Shown here: in pieces, positions 50,041 through 58,445 of the stretch
How the letters are laid out: each line of letters begins with the position of its first letter
Position numbering within the stretch: the first letter of the stretch is position 1
Origin: Ensifer sp. Root278
GTDB taxonomy: Bacteria; Pseudomonadota; Alphaproteobacteria; Rhizobiales; Rhizobiaceae
Length of the DNA stretch: 64,000 nt
Assembly (NCBI RefSeq): GCF_001429285.1
Contig: NZ_LMJJ01000001.1
Coordinates: 378,565-442,564, forward strand
Reading direction: 5' to 3'
Program-made: the position numbers and the translations under genes
The notes under the pieces: generated by a model
Told to the model about the DNA's origin: nothing
What the model saw: the letters and a program-made list of their open reading frames with translations, nothing else
The model's database searches: none

Positions 50041-51126
50041 ATGGGCGAGCCCAACACAGCCGCACAACCATCCCAGGAATTCGAAAAAGTCCTGGTCAAC
50101 AGTTCGACGCAGGTCGCGTCGTTCGATACGCATGACAAGACCGCGATCCAGAAGATCCAGCATTTCCTGCATTCGACGCCGGCGGCCGTGCCGTTCATCG
50201 TGCTTGTCGCAGCAATTCTGATCTTCGGCATTGCCATCGGCGGGAAGTTCTTCTCGTCCTACACGCTGACCCTCATCCTCCAGCAGATCGCCATCGTCGG
50301 TATCCTCGGCGCCGCGCAGACCCTGGTGATCCTGACCGCCGGTATCGATCTTTCGATCGGGGTGATCATGGTGCTTTCGGCGGTCATCATGGGCAACTGC
50401 GCCGTGACCTATGGGCTTCCGGCACCGATCGCGATCTTCCTCGGCTTCGTCGTCGGCGGCGCCTGCGGCTTTCTCAACGGCTTCCTCGTCTCCAGGGTCA
50501 AGCTTCCGCCGTTCATCGTCACGCTCGGCACCTGGTACGTGATCATGTCGACGAACTTCATCTATTCGGCCAATGCGACGATCCGCGAGGCCGATGTGAC
50601 GGCCGTCACCCAGATGCTCCACGTCTTCGGTGTCAGCTTCAAGGTGGGCTCCGCTGTGTTCACGCTCGGTGTGGTGATGATGGTCTTGCTGGTCTTCGGC
50701 CTCTGGTATGCGCTCAATCACACGGCCTGGGGGCGTCATCTTTACGCTGTCGGCGACGATCCGGAAGCGGCCAAGCTCTCCGGTATCCGCACCAGCCGCG
50801 TCCTGCTCAGCGCCTATACACTGGCCGGGCTGATCGCCGCACTCGCCGCCTGGGTCTCGATCGGCCGCAATGGTTCGATCTCGCCGTCGGCAGCCGTCAC
50901 CGACTACAATCTGCAGGCCATCACAGCAGCCGTGATCGGCGGCATCTCGCTCTTCGGCGGACGTGGGTCGATCCTTGGAACCCTGATCGGCGCGATGATC
51001 GTCGGCGTCGTCTCCATGGGCCTCAACATGCTGGGCGCTGACCCGCAATGGAAGGTCTTCCTCACCGGCGTGCTGATCATCACCGCCGTCGCCATCGACC
51101 AGTGGATCAGAAAGGTAGCTGCCTGA
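50041..51126 (+). CDS. frcC: Fructose ABC transporter, permease
   Basis: Inner-membrane channel subunit of the FrcABC importer. It is 361 aa. A ~45-residue polar N-terminal extension is followed by about ten TM helices. The BPD_transp_2 (RbsC-like) signature is clear: QTLVILTAGIDLSIGVIMVLSAVIMG (about 95-120), SGIRTSRVLLSAYTLAGLIAALAAW (about 247-271), and AVIGGISLFGGRGSILGTLIGAMIVGV (about 297-323). The start has GGGAGGAAGG upstream. Its stop overlaps the frcA start by one base. Confidence 0.94.
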   Translation: MGEPNTAAQPSQEFEKVLVNSSTQVASFDTHDKTAIQKIQHFLHSTPAAVPFIVLVAAILIFGIAIGGKFFSSYTLTLILQQIAIVGILGAAQTLVILTAGIDLSIGVIMVLSAVIMGNCAVTYGLPAPIAIFLGFVVGGACGFLNGFLVSRVKLPPFIVTLGTWYVIMSTNFIYSANATIREADVTAVTQMLHVFGVSFKVGSAVFTLGVVMMVLLVFGLWYALNHTAWGRHLYAVGDDPEAAKLSGIRTSRVLLSAYTLAGLIAALAAWVSIGRNGSISPSAAVTDYNLQAITAAVIGGISLFGGRGSILGTLIGAMIVGVVSMGLNMLGADPQWKVFLTGVLIITAVAIDQWIRKVAA

Positions 51127-51908
51127 TGACACAGGAACCCATTCTCACAGCCCGCGGCCTCGTCAAGCGCTACGGTCGCGTGACCGCCCTCGACTATGCC
51201 GACTTCGACCTCTATCCCGGCGAGATCCTCGCCGTGATCGGCGACAACGGTGCCGGCAAGTCCTCGATGATCAAGGCGATATCGGGCGCCGTCACGCCCG
51301 ATGAGGGTGAGATCATGCTCGAGGGCCAGCCAGTCCACTTCCGCTCGCCGATGGATGCACGCTCGGCCGGCATCGAGACGGTCTACCAGAACCTGGCGCT
51401 GTCGCCGGCGCTGTCGATCGCCGACAACATGTTTCTCGGCCGCGAGATTCGCAAGCCGGGCATCATGGGCAAGCTCTTCCGCACGCTCGACCGTGGGGAG
51501 ATGGAGAAGCGGGCACGGGCAAAGCTGTCCGAGCTCGGTCTGATGACCATCCAGAACATCAACCAGGCGGTGGAAACGCTTTCGGGCGGCCAGCGCCAGG
51601 GTGTGGCCGTGGCGCGCGCCGCAGCCTTCGGCTCCAAGGTGGTGATCATGGACGAGCCGACGGCAGCACTTGGTGTCAAGGAAAGCCGGCGGGTGCTGGA
51701 GCTGATCCTCGACGTGCGTTCCCGCGGTCTGCCGATCGTGCTGATCTCGCACAACATGCCGCATGTGTTCGAGGTGGCTGACAGAATCCATGTCCATCGT
51801 CTCGGCAAACGGCTATGCGTCATCAATCCGAAGGAGCACACGATGTCGGATGCTGTCGCCTTCATGACCGGGGCGAAGGAGCCGCCGCGCGAAGCGCTCG
51901 CGGCATGA
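51126..51908 (+). CDS. frcA: Fructose ABC transporter, ATP-binding protein
   Basis: Energises the importer. It is 260 aa with a single ABC domain, half the size of RbsA/AraG-type double ATPases, so it probably works as a homodimer. Walker A is GDNGAGKSS (about 39-47), signature LSGGQRQG (about 151-158), Walker B VVIMDEPTAAL (about 172-182) and H-loop LISHNMPH (about 207-214). Overlaps frcC by one base and frcK by four. Confidence 0.95.
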   Translation: MTQEPILTARGLVKRYGRVTALDYADFDLYPGEILAVIGDNGAGKSSMIKAISGAVTPDEGEIMLEGQPVHFRSPMDARSAGIETVYQNLALSPALSIADNMFLGREIRKPGIMGKLFRTLDRGEMEKRARAKLSELGLMTIQNINQAVETLSGGQRQGVAVARAAAFGSKVVIMDEPTAALGVKESRRVLELILDVRSRGLPIVLISHNMPHVFEVADRIHVHRLGKRLCVINPKEHTMSDAVAFMTGAKEPPREALAA

Positions 51909-52525
51909 ACGTCGAGCCGATCGCCAACGAAATCCTGAAACGGGCGGCTGGTGCTGCCCGTTTCGTCGTCGCCATTGCCGGCCCTCCGGGTGCCGGCAAG
52001 TCGACGCTGTCGGACGCGCTCGCCGAGGCCCTGGTCGCCCGCGGCGAAAAGGCGGCGGTGCTGCCAATGGACGGCTTCCACATGGACAATGCCGTCCTGG
52101 AAGAAAAGGGCCTGCTCCCTCGCAAGGGCGCGCCGGAAACGTTTGACGTTAGGGCGTTCCTGTCGACGGTTCAGGCGGTCCGCGCCAATGACGGCGAGGT
52201 GCTTGTTCCGGTTTTCGACCGGTCGCGGGAATTGGCGATCGCCTCGGCCCGGATCGTTGCGCCCGAAACACGCATGGTTCTCGTGGAGGGCAACTATCTG
52301 CTTCTCGACGAGGCCCCCTGGAACAAGCTCGCGGGTGCCTTCGATTTCTCCATCTTTATCAACCCGGGGATCGAGGAGCTGGAGCGGCGTCTTTTGAAAC
52401 GCTGGTACGATCACGGTTACGAGGAGGAGGCGGCGAAGCGGAAAGCCCACGGCAACGACATCCCCAACGCGCATCGCGTCGTCGAGCACCAGCGACGCGC
52501 AGATCTCGTGCTTGCGGATTTCTGA
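51905..52525 (+). CDS. frcK: P-loop kinase of the fructose operon (PanK/uridine-kinase-like)
   Basis: Kinase of 206 aa in the phosphoribulokinase/uridine kinase/pantothenate kinase-like superfamily. Walker A is IAGPPGAGKSTL (about 24-35), the acidic motif VLPMDGFHMDN (about 51-61), RKGAPETFD (about 72-80), and VLVEGNYLLLDE (about 119-130). In S. meliloti the same position holds frcK; its substrate is not settled, and fructose phosphorylation is attributed to Frk. The start overlaps frcA by four bases (ATGA). Confidence 0.9.
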   Translation: MNVEPIANEILKRAAGAARFVVAIAGPPGAGKSTLSDALAEALVARGEKAAVLPMDGFHMDNAVLEEKGLLPRKGAPETFDVRAFLSTVQAVRANDGEVLVPVFDRSRELAIASARIVAPETRMVLVEGNYLLLDEAPWNKLAGAFDFSIFINPGIEELERRLLKRWYDHGYEEEAAKRKAHGNDIPNAHRVVEHQRRADLVLADF

Positions 52526-52654
52526 TCGATGGTCGGATTGCGGATTGTGTTTCCTGGCGCATTGGTGTTATCGAGACGCGGTTCCACCACATGAGTAACC
52601 GCCCGCCACCCGCACCTGCCGGCTGCAAAGCCGCGCGCGCGGATCGGGCGCGAG

Positions 52655-52700
52655 CAGAGCGGGATGAGTGTAAGCGGTTTCCGCCTGCATTCCGTTCTGA
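52655..52700. repeat. Partial RIME1-like repeat, copy C
   Basis: Only the first palindrome: CAGAGCGGGATGAGTGTAAG ... CATTCCGTTCTGA. It ends about 20 bp before the pyrC start and overlaps the region where its ribosome site begins. Confidence 0.65.
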
Positions 52701-52718
52701 GCTAGGAGAACGCTGACC

Positions 52719-53756
52719 ATGCAAGACCTCGTTATCCGCCGGCCGGATGATTGGCACCTTCACCTGCGCGACGGCGACATGCTGAAAGGCGTTATCGCCG
52801 ATACCAGCCGCCATTTCGCCCGCGCGATCATCATGCCCAACCTGGTGCCGCCGGTCGTGACGACCGCCGACGCCAGCGCCTATCGCGAGCGCATCCTCGC
52901 CGCGCTTCCCGCGGGCGACCGGTTCGAGCCGCTGATGACGCTCTATCTCACCGCAGGCACCAATCCTGACGACGTCGAGGCCGGCCACAGGAGCGGCCTC
53001 GTCAAGGCGGTCAAGCTTTACCCGGCGGGCGCGACGACCAATTCGCACAGCGGCGTGCGCAACATCGATGAAGCGATGCCGGTGCTGGAGCGCATGGCGA
53101 AGGTCGGCCTGCCGCTCTGCGTCCATGGCGAGGTCACGAGCTCGGATGTCGACATCTTCGACCGCGAAGCCGTGTTCATCGAGACCGTGCTCGATCCGTT
53201 GCGCAAGCGGCTGCCGGAACTGAAGGTGACGATGGAACACGTCACCACCAAGGACGGCATCGATTACATCAAGGCGTCGAAGGCAAACCTTGCCGGCTCG
53301 ATCACCACCCATCACCTGATCATCAACCGCAATGCGATCCTGGTCGGCGGGATCAAGCCGCACTACTACTGCCTGCCGGTCGCCAAGCGTGAGAACCACC
53401 GTCTGGCGCTGCGCGCGGCCGCCGTCTCCGGCGACAAGCGCTTCTTCCTCGGCACCGACTCCGCCCCCCATGTCGATCCGCTGAAGGAATGCGCCTGCGG
53501 CTGCGCCGGCATCTACACCTCGATCAACACCATGAGCTGCCTGGCGCATGTGTTCGAGGAGGAGGGTGCACTCGACAAGCTCGAAGCCTTCGCCTCGCTG
53601 AACGGCCCCACCTGGTACGGTCTGCCGGTCAACGAGGAAACGATCACGCTGCGCAAGCAGGCTGAAGCGGTCACCTATCCCAAGAAGATCGAGACCGGCG
53701 CCGGTCTGGTCACCGTTTTCGATCCGATGTTCCCGCTGCACTGGGCCGTCGTCTGA
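52719..53756 (+). CDS. pyrC: Dihydroorotase
   Basis: Cyclises carbamoyl-aspartate to dihydroorotate in pyrimidine synthesis. It is 345 aa, the E. coli-type class. Zinc ligands are in [10 protein letters not shown] (about 10-19), the carboxylated Lys in [14 protein letters not shown] (about 100-113), His in CVHGEV (about 137-142) and THHLI (about 194-198), and the catalytic Asp in FLGTDSAPH (about 246-254). Ribosome site TAGGAG. It is followed after a mosaic repeat by pyrE. Confidence 0.96.
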   Translation: MQDLVIRRPDDWHLHLRDGDMLKGVIADTSRHFARAIIMPNLVPPVVTTADASAYRERILAALPAGDRFEPLMTLYLTAGTNPDDVEAGHRSGLVKAVKLYPAGATTNSHSGVRNIDEAMPVLERMAKVGLPLCVHGEVTSSDVDIFDREAVFIETVLDPLRKRLPELKVTMEHVTTKDGIDYIKASKANLAGSITTHHLIINRNAILVGGIKPHYYCLPVAKRENHRLALRAAAVSGDKRFFLGTDSAPHVDPLKECACGCAGIYTSINTMSCLAHVFEEEGALDKLEAFASLNGPTWYGLPVNEETITLRKQAEAVTYPKKIETGAGLVTVFDPMFPLHWAVV

Positions 53757-53759
53757 TCA

Positions 53760-53862
53760 CTGCATAATTCCTTGGATCGGATGGATCCAAGGACAAAATT
53801 ATGCAGCAGTTAAAAATGTTACAGCGACCTTTGCGCGTCTGAACAGACGCGCGGCGCTGTAG
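53760..53862. repeat. Two-palindrome mosaic repeat, complete copy 2 (pyrC-pyrE spacer)
   Basis: First palindrome CTGCATAATTCCTTGGATC / GATCCAAGG...AATTATGCAGCAG (53760-53809). Second TTACAGCGACC...GCGCGTC / GACGCGCGGCGCTGTAG (53819-53862). It begins 3 bp after the pyrC stop and fills almost the whole 125-bp gap to pyrE. Confidence 0.8.
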
Positions 53863-53881
53863 AGTTTTGAAGGAGAGTTTG

Positions 53882-54574
53882 ATGTTTTCCAACGCGTTCA
53901 CCGACAAGGCCGTTATGGCTGAGCTGGTCGCCAAGATGCTCTGGGAGATCAAGGCTGTACACTTCCGTGCCGATGAGCCCTACAAGCTGTCGTCCGGCAT
54001 GGCGAGCCCCGTCTATATCGACTGCCGCAAGCTGATTTCCTACCCGCGCATCCGTTCGGCTGTGATGGATTTTGCCGCAGCCACGATCCTGCGTCAGGCC
54101 GGTTTCGAGAAATTCGACGTGGTTGCCGGCGGCGAAACGGCCGGCATTCCCTTCGCGGCCATGCTCGCCGAGCGCCTGGGCCTGCCGATGATCTATGTCC
54201 GCAAGGCGCCGAAGGGCCACGGCCGCAACGCCCAGATCGAAGGGCACATGCCGGAAGGCGCACGCGTGCTCGTTATCGAGGACCTGACGACGGCCGGCGG
54301 TTCGATGTTCAAGTTCATCGACGCCATTCGTGCGGCCGGCGGCATCGTCGACCACGGCATTGCGCTCTTCTACTACGACATCTTCCCGGAAGCGGTCGGC
54401 GAGATGAAGGGCAAGGGCGTCGATCTGCACTGGATCGCGACCTGGCGCAACGTCCTTGCGGTTGCCCGCGAGCAGGCGCTGTTCGACGAGAAGACGCTGA
54501 GCGAAGTCGAAGCCTTCCTCAACGCGCCGCTCGCCTGGTCCGGCCGCAACGGCGGCGTGAGCGCCCTGGCCTAA
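53882..54574 (+). CDS. pyrE: Orotate phosphoribosyltransferase
   Basis: Joins orotate and PRPP to give OMP. It is 230 aa, the longer form common in alphaproteobacteria. Motifs: [24 protein letters not shown] (about 30-53), [19 protein letters not shown] (about 81-99), [16 protein letters not shown] (about 106-121) and the PRPP loop [13 protein letters not shown] (about 129-141). Ribosome site GAAGGAGAG. Closed by a strong terminator. Confidence 0.96.
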   Translation: MFSNAFTDKAVMAELVAKMLWEIKAVHFRADEPYKLSSGMASPVYIDCRKLISYPRIRSAVMDFAAATILRQAGFEKFDVVAGGETAGIPFAAMLAERLGLPMIYVRKAPKGHGRNAQIEGHMPEGARVLVIEDLTTAGGSMFKFIDAIRAAGGIVDHGIALFYYDIFPEAVGEMKGKGVDLHWIATWRNVLAVAREQALFDEKTLSEVEAFLNAPLAWSGRNGGVSALA

Positions 54575-54582
54575 CGATTGAA

Positions 54583-54607
54583 GAGGCCCCGGCTATGCCG
54601 GGGCCTC
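54583..54607 (+). terminator. Terminator hairpin after pyrE
   Basis: Eleven-base arms GAGGCCCCGGC (54583-54593) and GCCGGGGCCTC (54597-54607) with loop TAT. T-rich sequence follows after about 12 nt. Confidence 0.75.
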
Positions 54608-54664
54608 GCAACTCCTGAGTTTTCGTTTTTAAATCGATTGAAGTCCATCGAGGAGGAAGAGCCG

Positions 54665-55591
54665 ATGATCGTATGTTGCGGAGAAGCGCTGATCGACATG
54701 CTGCCGCGGGACACGGCCGCGGGCGAGAGCGCGTTTGCGCCCTATGCCGGCGGAGCGATCTTCAACACGGCAATCGCGCTCGGGCGCCTTGGCATCCAGA
54801 CCGGTTTCTTCACGGGCCTCTCCGACGACATGTTCGGCGATATCCTGCGCGAAACGCTGAAGGCGGCGAATGTCGATTTCGGTCCGTGCGCGACGCTTTC
54901 GCTGCATACGACGCTTGCCTTCGTTAAGCTCGTCAATGGCCATGCAAGCTACGCCTTCTTTGATGAAAACACGGCAGGCCGGATGATCACGTCAGAGCAC
55001 CTGCCGGCGCTTGGCGATTTCTGCGAGGCGCTGCATTTCGGTGCGATCAGCCTGATCCCCGAGCCCTGCGGCTCGACCTATGAAGCCTTGATGACGCGCG
55101 AGCACGAGAAGCGGGTCATCTCCTTCGATCCGAACATCCGGCCCGGCTTCATCCGGGACCGCGAGGCACATCTCGCCCGCATGAACCGCATGGCGGCGAT
55201 GTCGGATATCATCAAGTTCTCCGACGAAGATCTTGCCTGGTTCGGCATGGAAGGCAGCCACGACGACCTTGCCGCCGAATGGCTGAAGCGCGGACCGAAG
55301 CTGGTGCTGATCACCAAGGGCGCCGATGGCGCCGTCGGCTACACGGCGCGCCACAAGGTCGAAGTTGCGGGCGAGAAGGTCACGGTGGTCGACACTGTCG
55401 GCGCCGGCGACACGTTCGATGCCGGCGTGCTGGCATCCCTCAAGCTCGGCGGTCTCCTGACCAAGGCCGATGTCGCCGATCTCAGCGAAACTGCCGTTCG
55501 CAACGCGCTGGCGCTCGCCGCCAAGGCCGCCGCGGTCACCGTCTCGCGCGCCGGCGCGAACCCGCCGTGGAAGCACGAAATCGGCCTCTGA
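54665..55591 (+). CDS. frk: Fructokinase (PfkB family)
   Basis: Phosphorylates fructose to fructose-6-phosphate. It is 308 aa. PfkB/ribokinase marks: N-terminal GEALIDMLP (about 6-14), AGGAIFNTAIALGRLG (about 28-43), and the C-terminal catalytic motif DTVGAGDTFDAGVLASL (about 243-259) with the base Asp in GAGD. TKGADGAVGYT (about 218-228) is also typical. The ATG at 54665 has GAGGAAGAG upstream. Together with FrcBCA it forms the entry route for fructose, and with Pgi nearby the link to glucose-6-phosphate. Confidence 0.93.
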   Translation: MIVCCGEALIDMLPRDTAAGESAFAPYAGGAIFNTAIALGRLGIQTGFFTGLSDDMFGDILRETLKAANVDFGPCATLSLHTTLAFVKLVNGHASYAFFDENTAGRMITSEHLPALGDFCEALHFGAISLIPEPCGSTYEALMTREHEKRVISFDPNIRPGFIRDREAHLARMNRMAAMSDIIKFSDEDLAWFGMEGSHDDLAAEWLKRGPKLVLITKGADGAVGYTARHKVEVAGEKVTVVDTVGAGDTFDAGVLASLKLGGLLTKADVADLSETAVRNALALAAKAAAVTVSRAGANPPWKHEIGL

Positions 55592-55606
55592 GTCATTTTC
55601 TCTGGC

Positions 55607-55822
55607 CTACTCTTCCTGTTCCGGGCGGTATTCCAGGATATCGCCCGGCTGGCATTCCAGCACGGCGCAGATCTTCTCCAGCGTATCGAAGCGCACGCCT
55701 TTCACTTTTCCCGATTTCAACAGCGAGATGTTCTGCTCGGTGATCCCCACCTGCTCGGCGAGATCGCGTGAGCGGACCTTGCGCTTCGCCAGCATCACAT
55801 CGAGATTGACGACGATCGGCAT
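55607..55822 (-). CDS. XRE/Cro-family small transcriptional regulator
   Basis: Regulator of 71 aa that is almost only a helix-turn-helix domain: VVNLDVMLAKRKVRSRDLAEQVGITEQNISLLKSGKVKGVRFDTLEKICAVLECQPGDIL. This is the YozG-like type that accompanies DUF2975 membrane proteins. It lies 3 bp downstream of the DUF2975 gene, so both come from one transcript and probably form a membrane-signal/regulator unit. Confidence 0.92.
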   Translation of the reverse strand: MPIVVNLDVMLAKRKVRSRDLAEQVGITEQNISLLKSGKVKGVRFDTLEKICAVLECQPGDILEYRPEQEE

Positions 55823-55825
55823 CCG

Positions 55826-56380
55826 CTAGACGAAGCTCCTGTTCTCCGCCTCGACCCCCGACGCGATGACCAGGACGTGGCCGAGACCGACGACGAGCCC
55901 CGCCATCAGCAGCACGATGATAGCGCCGCCACTGATATCGAAGACCACCGCATGTCCCGTGGTGCCCGGGTTGTCGTAGGTGACAGCCAGGATGCCGATG
56001 CCATTGCTGATCGTCATGCATAGTGCTCCCGCAAGCGCCGTCAGCCCCACGCGCCGCAACAGCACGCCATTGCGGCTGGTGAGAATCTCGCCGCGCTGGA
56101 AGCCGTCGAACAGCTGCCACGCGAAGGCGAGGCCGGCGATGACGAGCGCATTGTTGATCGCGGTCAGGAAAATGACGGTGGCGATGGCGCGGTAGGAAAG
56201 GGTGATTACCTCCACGCGGGGAAAGACGACGTCGCGAATGCCCTGCTCGAAGCCCTGCCTGTCAAAGAAAATCTGCCAATGCGCATAGACGACTGCCGAG
56301 CAAAACAGTGCGCCGCTCAACACCACCATGAGCTTCATGAAGCGACTGAGCTTGCGCAGCCTCTCGGCGGTTTCCGTCAT
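55826..56380 (-). CDS. DUF2975 membrane protein
   Basis: Inner-membrane protein of 184 aa with four TM helices (about 13-33, 62-88, 108-130, 145-168). The DUF2975 pattern is visible in FAWQLFDGFQRGEILTSRNGVLLRRVGLTALAGAL (about 88-121). The function is unknown. It nearly always pairs with a small XRE regulator, as here. An AT-rich dyad upstream is the likely autoregulatory site. Confidence 0.88.
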   Translation of the reverse strand: MTETAERLRKLSRFMKLMVVLSGALFCSAVVYAHWQIFFDRQGFEQGIRDVVFPRVEVITLSYRAIATVIFLTAINNALVIAGLAFAWQLFDGFQRGEILTSRNGVLLRRVGLTALAGALCMTISNGIGILAVTYDNPGTTGHAVVFDISGGAIIVLLMAGLVVGLGHVLVIASGVEAENRSFV

Positions 56381-56410
56381 AAAAATTCCCTTATCGTTTG
56401 GCTTGTGTTT

Positions 56411-56427
56411 TTATCGTAAAACAATAA
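56411..56427. promoter_or_regulatory. Candidate operator of the DUF2975/XRE pair
   Basis: Imperfect palindrome TTATCGTAAAACAATAA (7-base arms, one mismatch, 3-bp centre), 31 bp upstream of the DUF2975 start in an AT-rich stretch. A related half, TTATCGTTT, lies at 56391-56399. Confidence 0.5.
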
Positions 56428-56595
56428 GTAATTCTCGTCAATTGTGATTTTGGTGTCGTGCCATGCCTCTTCGATTTCTCAAAAATCCCTGCCTTTTCCT
56501 GCTGTTGAATACTATCTTCCGGTCCTATCAGAATCTCGATCTGATGCAGGTGCTGAAACCGGCGGGCGCCACGGTGCTGCCGGCCTGCGCTATAT

Positions 56596-56634
56596 GATAA
56601 GGCCCGAGGCGCGATCTGCGCTTCGGGCCTTATC
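56596..56634 (-). terminator. Terminator hairpin after pgi
   Basis: Twelve-base arms GATAAGGCCCGA (56596-56607) and TCGGGCCTTATC (56623-56634), extended inward by four more pairs, loop GATCT. The rest of the ~300-bp gap to the DUF2975 gene shows no gene. Confidence 0.8.
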
Positions 56635-56679
56635 GTTTGACGCGATGCGGTTCAGGATGGAACCGCTTGGGGATGCTCC

Positions 56680-58305
56680 TCAGCGAGCGGCCTTCAGCAA
56701 CGCTGCGACCAGACCTGCGGTTGAAGAATCGTGGCCGGCAGCGCTTTCCTTACCTTCGACAACAGGAAGCAGGCCGGTTGCCAGCTCCTTGCCGAGTTCG
56801 ACGCCCCACTGGTCGAAGGAGTTGATGTTGAAGAGCGCGCCTTCGACAAAGACGCGGTGCTCGTAGAGCGCGATCAGACGGCCGAGCGCGAACGGGTCGA
56901 GCTGGTCGTAAACGATCGTCAGCGACGGGCGGTTGCCGGTGAAGACGCGGTGCGGCGCGATCTTGTCAGCCTTGACGTCGGCCATGCCCTTGGCGGTGAG
57001 CTGCGCCTTGGCCTCAGCCAGGGTACGCCCCTTCATCAGCGCCTCGGATTGCGCCAGGCAATTGGCAATCAGCAGTTCGTGCTGGTGGCGCAGGTTCTTT
57101 TCATGGCCGTTTGCCGCGATCATGAACTCGGCCGGGATGATGTCCGTGCCCTGGTGGATGAGCTGGTAGAAGGCGTGCTGGCCATTGGTGCCGGGTTCGC
57201 CCCAGACGACCGGGCCGGTTGAATACTCCACAGGGGTGCTGTCGAGCGTTACCGCCTTGCCGTTCGATTCCATGTCGAGCTGTTGCAGATAGGCAGGGAA
57301 GCGCGACAGACGCTGGTCATAGGGCAGGATCGCGCGCGACGGGTAGCCGAGCACGTTGCGGTTATAGAAGCCGAGAAGGCCGAGCAGGACGGGAATGTTC
57401 TTGCGGATCGGGGCGGTGCGGAAATGCTCGTCGATGGCATGGCCGCCATCGAGGAAGCGCCCGAAATTCTCCTTGCCGATGGCGATCATCAGCGGCAGGC
57501 CGATCGCGGACCAGATCGAGTAGCGGCCGCCGACCCAATCCCAGAAACCGAAGACGCGGGCCTGGTCGATGCCGAAGGCGGCGACCTTGTCGAGCGCCGT
57601 CGAGACGGCAGCGAAGTGGTGGCCGACGGCGACCTCGCCGAGCTTGTCGGCGATGAAGGCGCGGGCGGTCGCGGCATTGGTCATCGTCTCGATCGTCGTG
57701 AAGGTCTTCGAGGCGATGATAAAGAGCGAGGTTTCCGGATCGACGAGCTTCAGCGTGTCGGCGATGTGGGCGCCGTCGATGTTGGAGACAAAGTGAAGGC
57801 GCGGGCCGTCATGGAAGGGCGCGAGAGCCAGCGTCGCCATGACCGGGCCAAGGTCGGAGCCGCCGATGCCGATGTTGATGACATCGGTGATCTTCTTGCC
57901 GGTGGCGCCTTTCAGCGCGCCCGAGCGGATGCCGTCGGCAAAGGCGCCCATGGCGTCGAGCACGCCGTTGACGTCGGGCATCACGTCCTTGCCGTCGACG
58001 AGGATCGCGCGGTTGCCGCGGTTGCGCAGCGCCGTGTGCAGCACGGCACGCTCCTCGGTGATGTTGATGATGTCGCCGCGGAACATGGCGTCCCGCTTCT
58101 CCTCGACCTTGGCCGCCTTGGCTAGCGCTTCGAGGCCGTCAAGCACCCTGTCATTGACGGCGCATTTCGAATAGTCGAGCAGCAGGTCGCCGAGCGTGGT
58201 GCTGAAGCGCTGGAAGCGTTCGGCGTCGCTGGCGAAGGCAGCGCGGATATCGGTTGCGTTGGTCTCAGAGGCGGTTGCTTTGAGTTGGTCGACAAGCGCT
58301 TTCAT
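56680..58305 (-). CDS. pgi: Glucose-6-phosphate isomerase
   Basis: Interconverts glucose-6-phosphate and fructose-6-phosphate. It is 541 aa, standard length. Signatures: [16 protein letters not shown] (about 143-158), [20 protein letters not shown] (about 252-271), [20 protein letters not shown] with the catalytic His (about 374-393), and [12 protein letters not shown] near the C-terminus. Leftward single gene with its own terminator. It connects the fructose uptake/Frk products to the hexose-phosphate pool. Confidence 0.97.
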   Translation of the reverse strand: MKALVDQLKATASETNATDIRAAFASDAERFQRFSTTLGDLLLDYSKCAVNDRVLDGLEALAKAAKVEEKRDAMFRGDIINITEERAVLHTALRNRGNRAILVDGKDVMPDVNGVLDAMGAFADGIRSGALKGATGKKITDVINIGIGGSDLGPVMATLALAPFHDGPRLHFVSNIDGAHIADTLKLVDPETSLFIIASKTFTTIETMTNAATARAFIADKLGEVAVGHHFAAVSTALDKVAAFGIDQARVFGFWDWVGGRYSIWSAIGLPLMIAIGKENFGRFLDGGHAIDEHFRTAPIRKNIPVLLGLLGFYNRNVLGYPSRAILPYDQRLSRFPAYLQQLDMESNGKAVTLDSTPVEYSTGPVVWGEPGTNGQHAFYQLIHQGTDIIPAEFMIAANGHEKNLRHQHELLIANCLAQSEALMKGRTLAEAKAQLTAKGMADVKADKIAPHRVFTGNRPSLTIVYDQLDPFALGRLIALYEHRVFVEGALFNINSFDQWGVELGKELATGLLPVVEGKESAAGHDSSTAGLVAALLKAAR

Positions 58306-58445
58306 CGCAGGGCTCCTTGTGTCGGACAGGGGTGTCGGACAATCGCCTGCGTAGCTATTCGCTTTAAGCCGCTCAAATCAAGCCCGCAAAACCGCCGAAG
58401 TGGCGGTTTTCAGGATTTATTAAATCGTTTGAATTTTGGACTAAT

